Of a DNA stretch of 5,502 nucleotides, positions 1 through 4,902 are shown piece by piece (positions within the stretch are counted from its first letter, which is position 1; the number at the start of each line of letters is the position of its first letter). The translations under genes were made by a program, and so were the position numbers. The DNA comes from Deltaproteobacteria bacterium. GTDB lineage: Bacteria; Desulfobacterota; Desulfobacteria; Desulfobacterales; Desulfatibacillaceae. The notes beneath the pieces were generated by a model. That model saw only the letters and a list, made by a program, of their open reading frames with translations. It was not told the DNA's origin and ran no database searches. Where the stretch lies: contig JAKAGN010000216.1 in NCBI GenBank assembly GCA_021815525.1, positions 1 through 5,502 of the forward strand, written 5' to 3'.

Positions 1-1197
1 GCGGCCATCACGGACCCCGGGAGCAGCCTCGCCGACATGGCCCGCGACCGAAAGTTCCGCAAGGCCTTCCTGAACGACCCGGACATCGGCGGGCGCTACA
101 GCGCGCTTTCCTTTTTCGGACTGGTGCCGGCGGCCCTGGTGGGCGCGGACGTCCCGCGCCTGCTCTCAAACGCCCTGGCCATGAGCCAGGCGACGCGGCC
201 CGACGAGCCCGAAAACCCGGCCCTCCTCCTGGGAGCCGCCATGGGGGCCCTGTCTCTGGCGGGAAAGGACAAGCTGACCCTGGTCCTTTCGCCCTCGCTC
301 GCCCCCTTCGGGGCCTGGGCCGAGCAACTGGTGGCCGAAAGCCTGGGAAAGGAAGGCAGGGGAGTGCTTCCCGTGGACGGCGAGGCCCTGGGCGCGCCGG
401 AATCCTACTCCGCGGACCGCTTCTTCGTGTCCCTGCGCCTTGCGGGCGAGGAGGGCCGCGAAAAGGCCCTGGACTCCCTCGTGGCGGCCGGTTTTCCCGT
501 GATCCGCATAACGCTCGCCGACCGTTACGCCCTGGCCGGGGAGTTCTTCCGCTGGGAGCTGGCCACGGCCCTCGCCGGCGCGGTGCTTCGCGTCAACCCC
601 TTCGACCAGCCCAACGTGGAAAGCGCCAAGGTCCAGTCGCGCGAGGTCATGGCGGCCTGGCGCAGCCAGGGGCGGCTCCCCGACGACCTTCCCCTTTTCA
701 CCGAGGAGGGAGTCGGCTTTTTCGCGGATTTTTCGGCCGCGACCCTGGCCCACGCCCTGGCCCGCTTCTTCTCGGCGGCCGCTCCCGGCGACGCGGCGGG
801 CTGCGGGCGCGCCTATGCGGCCATACACGCCTACGTTCCGCCGACGCCTTCGACCGGCGCGGCCCTGGCGGCCCTCCAGGAGGCCATACGCGCCCGCTTC
901 CGGGTGGCCGTAAGCGTTGGCTACGGCCCGCGCTTCCTCCACTCCACGGGCCAGCTCCACAAGGGAGACCGGGGCTTGGGCCTCTTTCTCCAGATCGTGG
1001 GGGCCGTTTCCTCCGACACCCCCATCCCGGACGCCCTGGGCGAGCCCGGCTCCGCCATGTCCTTCGGCGTGCTCAGGAGGGCGCAGGCCCTGGGCGACGC
1101 CCGGGCGCTCGCCGCCGCCGGGCGCAGGGTGGCCCGCTTTTTCACGGGCCCTGACGCCGCCGCCGCCATCCGCCTTTTGGCGTCGAAGCTGGGTTAA
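1..1197 (+). CDS. pgi: Phosphoglucose isomerase domain, 3' part of a probable bifunctional transaldolase/glucose-6-phosphate isomerase
   Basis: The frame is open from the first base, so the gene starts upstream; the ATG at 37 is internal. 398 residues are visible. The enzyme interconverts glucose-6-phosphate and fructose-6-phosphate in the cytoplasm. Seen: AITDPGSS at residues 2-9, GGRYS at 30-34 (matching the PGI signature GGRxS), NPFDQPNVESAK at 199-210 (counterpart of the FDQxGVExGK segment, whose Lys is catalytic in the family), and HSTGQLHKG near 314-322 followed by GLFLQIV. The GYGPRFLHSTGQLHKG ending is, as I recall, typical of transaldolase-PGI fusions that link glycolysis to the pentose phosphate pathway. 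The transaldolase half would lie outside the window, so bifunctionality is inferred. A stand-alone PGI of the same subfamily is the alternative. The stop at 1195-1197 is followed by a G/C hairpin, so this is the last gene of its unit. Confidence 0.85.
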   Translation, partial: AAITDPGSSLADMARDRKFRKAFLNDPDIGGRYSALSFFGLVPAALVGADVPRLLSNALAMSQATRPDEPENPALLLGAAMGALSLAGKDKLTLVLSPSLAPFGAWAEQLVAESLGKEGRGVLPVDGEALGAPESYSADRFFVSLRLAGEEGREKALDSLVAAGFPVIRITLADRYALAGEFFRWELATALAGAVLRVNPFDQPNVESAKVQSREVMAAWRSQGRLPDDLPLFTEEGVGFFADFSAATLAHALARFFSAAAPGDAAGCGRAYAAIHAYVPPTPSTGAALAALQEAIRARFRVAVSVGYGPRFLHSTGQLHKGDRGLGLFLQIVGAVSSDTPIPDALGEPGSAMSFGVLRRAQALGDARALAAAGRRVARFFTGPDAAAAIRLLASKLG

Positions 1198-1211
1198 GGG
1201 AAAGGATTTGC

Positions 1212-1263
1212 GGGGAGGGGGGAGGGGGGGGGGCCCTCTCCCCCCTCCCTGGCGTTTAATTTT
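1212..1263 (+). terminator. Probable intrinsic terminator of the pgi gene
   Basis: A 16-bp stem (1213-1228 with 1234-1249, one G-U pair) closes a five-G loop, starting 15 bases after the stop. It is followed by TTTAATTTTTT at 1255-1265. The T-run is separated from the stem by about five bases and lies inside a second small hairpin (CGTTTAA 1253-1259 with TTAAACG 1264-1270). The layout is therefore less classical than that of the terminator after the cold-shock gene. The left arm is almost pure G and could alternatively form a quadruplex. Confidence 0.65.
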
Positions 1264-1270
1264 TTAAACG

Positions 1271-1574
1271 GTTGAATTTCACAGCCTGAAATTTCGGCCG
1301 AAGAGGGATGAATTTTTCCATGGCAAGGGGTGTGTCGAAATTTAATATATTGAAATTAAAGCTTATTCAAAAATAAATGCAGGCAATGAAATTTTTTTTC
1401 ACAAGCATCATTTTTCTGTTGTATTAGTGATGGCTGCGTGGTAAAAGGATAACCCATCCAACATGCCTGTCGTAAAATCCACTCAGGAATTTTCCCCAGC
1501 GTGATCGGAAACATGAGGGTCTCAGCCAGCCGCTTTTTTTCGTTGACACCCCATCTGGTACTCCCAGGCAACTT
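1271..1574. other. Intergenic spacer, AT-rich in its first half, no gene recognised
   Basis: About 300 bases without a credible gene. 1285-1420 is markedly richer in A/T than the flanking genes. A TTGACA hexamer at 1543-1548 has no good -10 at 16-18 bases spacing (the candidates read CAGGCA, AGGCAA and GGCAAC). A TAAAAT at 1473-1478 lacks a -35. The cold-shock promoter is probably in this stretch, but I cannot place it. Minus-strand open frames here have no Shine-Dalgarno sequence or recognisable motif. Confidence 0.5.
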
Positions 1575-1645
1575 CGGACCTGCAAGGTCCGGGTGTCGGC
1601 CGTGCGCGGCGCACGGTCGCTTTTAGTCGGGTCGCTTTGCGGCCC
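1575..1645 (+). promoter_or_regulatory. Structured 5' leader of the cold-shock gene: three consecutive stem-loops
   Basis: Three hairpins stand side by side before the start codon: 1575-1580 with 1586-1591 (CGGACC/GGTCCG, 5-base loop); 1598-1606 with 1610-1618 (9 bp, one G-U, loop CGG); and 1629-1635 with 1639-1645 (7 bp, one T-G, loop TTT). The Shine-Dalgarno lies 20 bases beyond the last one and is left unpaired. Long structured leaders that control mRNA stability and translation with temperature are known for cspA-type genes. Applying that here is inference, because the transcription start was not located. The hairpins alone are direct observations. Confidence 0.5.
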
Positions 1646-1678
1646 TCGGCAACACACATCAGCACAAGGAAAGAAGTC

Positions 1679-1891
1679 ATGGCGGATCGTGAAACAGGCA
1701 CGGTGAAATGGTTCAACGAAAAAAAGGGTTTCGGTTTCATCCAGCGGGACCAGGGCGGCGACGTGTTCGCGCACTACAGCGCCATCCAGTCCTCGGGGTT
1801 CAAAACCCTTGCCGAGGGCCAGAAGGTGGAGTTCAAGGTGGTTCAGAACGCCAAGGGACCTGCCGCCGAGGGCATCATCGTCGTCGACTGA
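1679..1891 (+). CDS. Cold-shock domain protein (CspA family)
   Basis: 70 residues, a single OB-fold cold-shock domain and close to the usual 65-75. It is a cytoplasmic single-stranded nucleic-acid binder and RNA chaperone by family. Seen: GTVKWFNEKKGFGFI at residues 7-21, containing RNP1 (KGFGFI, 16-21); RNP2 as VFAHYSAI at 29-36 (the commonest form is VFVHFSAI, so Ala31 and Tyr33 are mild variants); then LAEGQKVEFKV at 44-54 and the C-terminal AEGIIVVD. The start is fixed by AAGGA at 1666-1670, eight bases before ATG; an upstream in-frame ATG at 1637 lies inside the leader hairpins and has no such site. The gene stands alone between a structured leader and a strong terminator. Cold induction cannot be read from sequence; many paralogues are constitutive or growth-phase controlled. 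Confidence 0.96.
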   Translation: MADRETGTVKWFNEKKGFGFIQRDQGGDVFAHYSAIQSSGFKTLAEGQKVEFKVVQNAKGPAAEGIIVVD

Positions 1892-1917
1892 TGACCCTTC
1901 GTTGAGCGGTAACGGTT

Positions 1918-1964
1918 AAAAATTCCGGGAAGGAGGGCCAGCCCTTCTTCCCGGAATTTTTTTT
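1918..1964 (+). terminator. Strong intrinsic terminator of the cold-shock gene
   Basis: A 17-bp uninterrupted stem (1921-1937 with 1942-1958, one G-U pair) with loop CCAG is followed directly by an eight-T run at 1957-1964. Three further A-T pairs (1918-1920 with 1959-1961) could extend it. It begins 26 bases after the stop codon. The A-run on the left side means it could also work in the opposite direction. Confidence 0.95.
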
Positions 1965-2112
1965 GTGCAAAATCCGTGATTTTTCACCACGGGACACCGC
2001 TTGGTACCAAGTTGCATTCAAAAATAGAGCATCTCGGGTTTGACCGATCCATAGGGTCCTTTTTTCCAACCTTCCAGGCTTCGGGCGGAGAGATGCGAAG
2101 CCCTCAAAAGTT
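1965..2112. other. Intergenic spacer after the cold-shock terminator
   Basis: No gene is recognised. It contains a perfect 12-bp palindrome, CTTGGTACCAAG, at 2000-2011, and otherwise featureless sequence. Together with the palindrome cluster that follows, it makes the gap between the cold-shock gene and fabH about 525 bases. Confidence 0.5.
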
Positions 2113-2250
2113 GCGGCGCGTTTGCGAAGGAAACGCGCCGCTATAATATCGGGGGTCCGGGGGCGGTTTGCGCCCCCGGGCCTTTTGGGAAAGGGAGGGG
2201 GGGGGGGGGGAGGGGAAACCCTTTTCCGCGAAAGGGGTTTCCCCTTCCCC
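2113..2250. repeat. Cluster of three long palindromes with a 14-G run
   Basis: Three hairpins in 138 bases. First, 2113-2123 with 2131-2141, 11 bp perfect, loop GCGAAGG, followed by TATAATAT. Second, 2154-2165 with 2171-2182, 12 bp with one G-U pair, loop GTTTG, followed by TTTT. Third, 2206-2226 with 2230-2250, 21 bp with two G-U pairs, loop CGC. Between the second and third is an uninterrupted run of 14 G (2197-2210), whose end forms part of the third stem. The cluster resembles REP-like intergenic palindromes; whether copies exist elsewhere in the genome cannot be seen. The TATAAT at 2142-2147 has no acceptable -35 at 16-18 bases. Confidence 0.7.
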
Positions 2251-2298
2251 GCAAATCCTCTCTCTTTGAACCCAATTTGGTTTGACCCCACGGTCGGG

Positions 2299-2325
2299 TT
2301 GACAATGGGCCGCTCTTCTTTTAAT
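2299..2325 (+). promoter_or_regulatory. Candidate sigma-70 promoter for fabH
   Basis: A consensus -35 TTGACA at 2299-2304 is followed after 15 bases by TTTAAT (2320-2325, five of six matches to TATAAT); a 16-base spacing would use TTAATC. The spacer is shorter than the ideal 17. Transcription would start near 2332, giving a leader of about 85 bases. It is the only reasonable promoter-like pair I found between the palindrome cluster and fabH. Confidence 0.5.
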
Positions 2326-2417
2326 CATGATGCCAAGCCGCCGGTGACGCACGCGGCTACCCGCCAGTCACCTTCCAATTTCACCCCGAACCTGCGTCCC
2401 AAGAAAAAGGAGCCTCC

Positions 2418-3413
2418 ATGATCCGAAGCCACATCAAGGGGATCGGCAGCTACGTCCCGCCCAAGGTGGTGACCAACGACGATCTAGCAAAGATCATGAC
2501 CACGAACCACGAGTGGATCCACGCCCGCACCGGAATCGAGGAGCGCCGCTTCGCCGAGGAGGGGGTTTTCTGCTCGGACTTAGGCCTGATCGCGGCCCGA
2601 AACGCCTTGAAGGACGCCCATCTCACGGAAAACGACGTCGATTTCATCATCTTCGCCACCCTCTCCCCGGACCACCACTTTCCCGGTTCGGCCTGCTACC
2701 TCCAGGCCAAGATGGGCATCCCCGGCGTGGCCTGCCTGGACGTCCGCAACCAGTGCTCGGGCTTCCTCTACTCGCTTTCGGTGGCCGACGCCTTCGTGAA
2801 GGCCGGAATGTACAAGAACATCCTGGTGGTGGGGGCCGAGGTGCACTCCAGCGCCCTCGATTTCACCGACCGCGGCCGCGATGTGGCGGTCCTGTTCGGC
2901 GACGGGGCCGGCGCGGTGGTCGTCTCGGCTTCGCCTTCGCCCGAACGCGGCATCATATACTCGGAGCTTCACGCCGACGGCCGCCACGCAAGGGCCCTAT
3001 ACCTCGACATCTGGGACATATCCAAGAAGCCCTACATAACCGAGGAGGACGCGAAAACCCGCCAGATATGGCCCCAGATGGACGGCAAGACCGTCTTCAA
3101 GCACGCCGTGACCCGGGTGGAGGAGGTGATCCTCCACACCCTGGAGGAAGCCAGGGTCTCGCCGGAGGACATCAAGTTCGTCATACCCCACCAGGCCAAC
3201 ATGCGCATCAACCAGTTCGTGGCGGCCAAGCTCAAGTGGCCGGAGGAAAAGTTCCTCCACAACATAGAGCGTTACGGCAACACCACCGCCGCCTCCATCC
3301 CGCTTCTTCTGGACGAGACCTACCGGGAAGGGAAAATAGAGCCCGGGGACCTTCTCCTCCTGTTCGCCTTCGGGGCCGGGTTCACCTGGGGAACGACCCT
3401 CCTGCGCTGGTGA
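2418..3413 (+). CDS. fabH: Beta-ketoacyl-ACP synthase III (FabH-like)
   Basis: 331 residues, near the usual 310-335. KASIII enzymes condense an acyl-CoA starter with malonyl-ACP to begin fatty-acid synthesis in the cytosol. Seen: the thiolase-fold N-terminal half with GIGSYVPPKVVTN (8-20) and TRTGIEER-like HARTGIEER (35-43); the nucleophile Cys113 in DVRNQCSGFLY; FGDGAGAV at 160-167; His258 in IPHQAN; Asn288 in YGNTTAASIPL; and the C-terminal FGAGFTWG. The Cys-His-Asn triad is therefore complete. ATG 2418 is preceded by AAGGAG at 2407-2412, five bases away. The NQCSGF context differs from the AACSGF-like context of housekeeping FabH and suggests a side-branch KASIII, perhaps taking a different starter; no other fatty-acid gene (fabD, fabG, acpP, plsX) adjoins it. 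A specialised ketoacyl synthase for secondary lipids is the alternative. Confidence 0.9.
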   Translation: MIRSHIKGIGSYVPPKVVTNDDLAKIMTTNHEWIHARTGIEERRFAEEGVFCSDLGLIAARNALKDAHLTENDVDFIIFATLSPDHHFPGSACYLQAKMGIPGVACLDVRNQCSGFLYSLSVADAFVKAGMYKNILVVGAEVHSSALDFTDRGRDVAVLFGDGAGAVVVSASPSPERGIIYSELHADGRHARALYLDIWDISKKPYITEEDAKTRQIWPQMDGKTVFKHAVTRVEEVILHTLEEARVSPEDIKFVIPHQANMRINQFVAAKLKWPEEKFLHNIERYGNTTAASIPLLLDETYREGKIEPGDLLLLFAFGAGFTWGTTLLRW

Positions 3414-3424
3414 GGCAACGGCTT

Positions 3425-3478
3425 TCCTTGAAAACGAAAACGGCCGGGAAAAGCAAGGAAGCGCTTTTCTCCGGCCGT
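3425..3478 (-). terminator. Terminator of the pilin gene, between convergent genes
   Basis: A hairpin with arms 3440-3454 and 3463-3478 (8 bp plus 7 bp, one bulged T at 3470, 8-base loop) lies 31 bases beyond the pilin stop. Read on the minus strand it runs into TTTTCGTTTTC, a fair T-rich tail. On the plus strand it begins 26 bases after the fabH stop but has no T-run after it, so termination of fabH here is less certain. Confidence 0.7.
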
Positions 3479-3509
3479 CCGACTTTCGGCCTTGGTCAAA
3501 CGGATTTCG

Positions 3510-3878
3510 CTACGTGGATGTGATGACCCCGGAGAAGTCCACGGTGAAGGTCTTGTCTCCCAGCGTGTGGACCGTGGTGATGGAAAGGGTGGGCTGGTCC
3601 CCGTTCAGCACGGTTACGGTGACGTCGGGAGACTGGGTGAAGCCGTTGGCCACGAGGTCCCCCAGCGCCGCCGTGGCGGTGGGCTGCACCGTGAAGAAGT
3701 TCTGCGCCGCCGTGTAGGCGTTCTTTATGTCCGTGAGCGCCGCCGAGTTGTAGGCCCTCCGCCTGTAGCTCACGAAGGTGGGAATGGAAATGGCGGCCAG
3801 GATGGCGAGAATGAGAATGACCACCATGAGTTCCACCAGGGTGAAGCCCTTCTGGTTGTGGCGCATTATCCGGAGCAT
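3510..3878 (-). CDS. pilA: Type IV major-pilin-like protein (PilA type)
   Basis: 122-residue precursor. Leader MLRIMRHNQKG (11 residues) ends at the prepilin peptidase site G|FTLVE. The mature chain of 111 residues has the required Phe1 and Glu5, then a hydrophobic helix to about residue 22 that packs in the inner membrane before assembly and in the filament core afterwards. Mature 24-36, FVSYRRRAYNSAA, closely resembles the Geobacter PilA segment FSAYRVKAYNSAA as I recall it. Unlike the short Geobacter pilin, this one continues for about 50 residues rich in Thr and Val with a beta-strand look, and it has no cysteine, so no disulfide loop. The start at 3878 is chosen because AAGGAG (3890-3885) lies six bases upstream; the preceding in-frame ATG at 3884 abuts that site. 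It is transcribed alone from a sigma-54-like promoter. A minor pilin or a type II secretion pseudopilin (GspG) is less likely. Confidence 0.92.
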   Translation of the reverse strand: MLRIMRHNQKGFTLVELMVVILILAILAAISIPTFVSYRRRAYNSAALTDIKNAYTAAQNFFTVQPTATAALGDLVANGFTQSPDVTVTVLNGDQPTLSITTVHTLGDKTFTVDFSGVITST

Positions 3879-3884
3879 GGACAT

Positions 3885-3890
3885 CTCCTT
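3885..3890 (-). promoter_or_regulatory. Ribosome binding site deciding the pilin start
   Basis: AAGGAG on the minus strand. The ATG at 3884 touches it directly, whereas the ATG at 3878 is six bases away. This selects the second ATG and gives an 11-residue basic leader, normal for type IV pilins. Confidence 0.8.
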
Positions 3891-3970
3891 ATGGTCCGTC
3901 GTGGCCCCCGCACCGCCGGAAGATCGGATGACCGGCCGCGAATGTCGTGTCGAGGATAAAAAGATTATCG

Positions 3971-3985
3971 GCAAGTTCCATGCCA
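3971..3985 (-). promoter_or_regulatory. Sigma-54 (RpoN) promoter of the pilin gene
   Basis: The minus strand reads TGGCATGGAACTTGC. This matches the -24/-12 consensus TGGCAC-N5-TTGC at every conserved base except one (T for the sixth C), with the correct GG-to-GC spacing. The expected start is near 3959, giving a leader of about 80 bases before ATG 3878. pilA genes of Pseudomonas and Geobacter are known to be RpoN-dependent, driven by PilR-type activators; that PilR acts here is inference. Confidence 0.75.
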
Positions 3986-4078
3986 CCGGCCTGGATGAGT
4001 GTGACAATTTTCATAGTTGCGTGGAATCTCTATGGATCGGGGGGACGGGCCGGCGGGCGGGTATTTGTCCGAATGGCC

Positions 4079-4120
4079 CGGAAAACTGTGATTTTTTCCG
4101 CAATACGGTGATTTTCACCG
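4079..4120 (-). terminator. Two small hairpins at the end of the MBL-like gene, possible weak terminator
   Basis: On the minus strand, CGGTGA/TCACCG (4120-4115 with 4111-4106, 3-base loop) includes the MBL-like stop codon. Next comes CGGAAAA/TTTTCCG (4100-4094 with 4085-4079, 8-base loop). The second is preceded by an A-run and has T bases only within its own arm, so a classical T-tail is missing. The octamer GTGATTTT occurs twice (4088-4095 and 4109-4116, plus strand). Function is uncertain. Confidence 0.3.
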
Positions 4121-4822
4121 CGCGAGGGGGAGGGACTGAAACTCACCCGGTTTGAGGAGCAAGACCCGGGTCTCCGGGGAGAAAATACGGGCGGCCCGGT
4201 CAAAGGCCTCGGGGGAGCCCGGATCGGCGCCGCAAAGGATGGGAATCGCCGTCAGGGGCTTTAGGACCGCGCAGAGCCCCGCCGCCTCCTGGGCCGAGAG
4301 GCAGGCTTTCTTGCGTGAAAGGACGCCGCCAGCCGCCCCGCCCACCGGAAGGATCGCCAGGTCGATAAGGGGAAAGCTTTTAGGCACCGTGGCGACCCGG
4401 GGCTCGAAAAGGGTGTCCCCGCCGAAAAAGACCGAAAGGCCGCCGGCCTGGATCACGGCTGAAATCCTGTCATCGGGGGCCGCGGGCGCGGCGTGGATTT
4501 GCACGGCCCCGAAAACGGCATCCTCGCCCGGGGCCAGCTCCACGGCGTTCGGGAAACCGGCCTTGGCGGCGGCGGGTCCGCAGCCGGCAGGGACGGCCAC
4601 CGGAAGCTTGCGGGAGAAGCTCTCCGGCAGGCCCTCAAGGTCGGCCAGGCCCGGCTCGAAGCGTGTGATCAGGATGCCGGCGAGCCTCCCGGCAAGCGCC
4701 GGCTCGCAAGCTTGGCCGCCGGACTTCTTTGAAAGACAGGGGTTGGTGAGAAGAACCGCGCCCCCCCCGAAATCGAGGACGACGGACGCGTGGGCCAGAT
4801 AGGTGACGGTAAGGCGGCTCAT
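4115..4822 (-). CDS. Metallo-beta-lactamase-fold protein (UPF0173/UlaG-like) lacking metal ligands
   Basis: 235 residues. Start ATG 4822 has GGAG five bases upstream (4831-4828). The fold is recognisable along the whole length: LTVTYLAHASVVLDF at residues 4-18 (family: VTFLGHAxVLIE), LLTNPCLS at 24-31 (family: IDPxxS), ILIT at 50-53, FFGGDT at 132-137, IDLAILPVGG at 153-162, and LLLKPGE at 221-227 (family: ILKPGES). The family hydrolyses esters, lactones or phosphodiesters with one or two metal ions. Here the HxHxDH ligand motif is replaced by RFEPGL (54-59), the PAxH histidine by Pro116, and the HxG histidine of the C-terminal IPxHxG by Leu196; only Asp136 remains. The reading frame is intact, so this is a diverged pseudoenzyme rather than a damaged gene; a non-metal function is unknown. 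It lies 80 bases after the chimeric gene and may share its transcript. Confidence 0.85.
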   Translation of the reverse strand: MSRLTVTYLAHASVVLDFGGGAVLLTNPCLSKKSGGQACEPALAGRLAGILITRFEPGLADLEGLPESFSRKLPVAVPAGCGPAAAKAGFPNAVELAPGEDAVFGAVQIHAAPAAPDDRISAVIQAGGLSVFFGGDTLFEPRVATVPKSFPLIDLAILPVGGAAGGVLSRKKACLSAQEAAGLCAVLKPLTAIPILCGADPGSPEAFDRAARIFSPETRVLLLKPGEFQSLPLAR

Positions 4823-4902
4823 CGGGGCTCCGGGCCGGGGGGCTTGACGGTTGCGGCATGTGCGCTCGATGGAGGCAAGTGTAGCGGAGGAAGGGGCCGG
4901 GG

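Noticed and set aside
166..960. Long minus-strand frame across the pgi gene
   Set aside because: High-GC third-position effect. The plus-strand frame carries conserved PGI motifs throughout; this one carries none.
1322..1336. TGGCAAGGGGTGTGT as a sigma-54 site
   Set aside because: The -12 element reads GT instead of the near-invariant GC.
1356..1571. Minus-strand frame of about 70 codons in the spacer before the cold-shock gene
   Set aside because: It starts with TTG at 1571, has no Shine-Dalgarno sequence, lies partly in AT-rich DNA and carries no motif I recognise.
1543..1572. TTGACA as the -35 of a cold-shock promoter
   Set aside because: No AT-rich hexamer lies 16-18 bases downstream.
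1424..1774. Minus-strand frame antisense to the cold-shock gene
   Set aside because: It overlaps the clearly real cold-shock gene and its leader and has no family features, so it is a shadow.
2001..2014. Sigma-54-like TGGTACCAAGTTGC before fabH
   Set aside because: The GG-to-GC spacing is one base too short, and the sequence is largely explained by the palindrome at 2000-2011.
2122..2421. Plus-strand frame of 99 codons overlapping the fabH start by four bases
   Set aside because: The protein is low-complexity, with a poly-Gly stretch produced by the G-run and palindromes, and it has no ribosome site. The ATGA overlap with fabH is coincidental.
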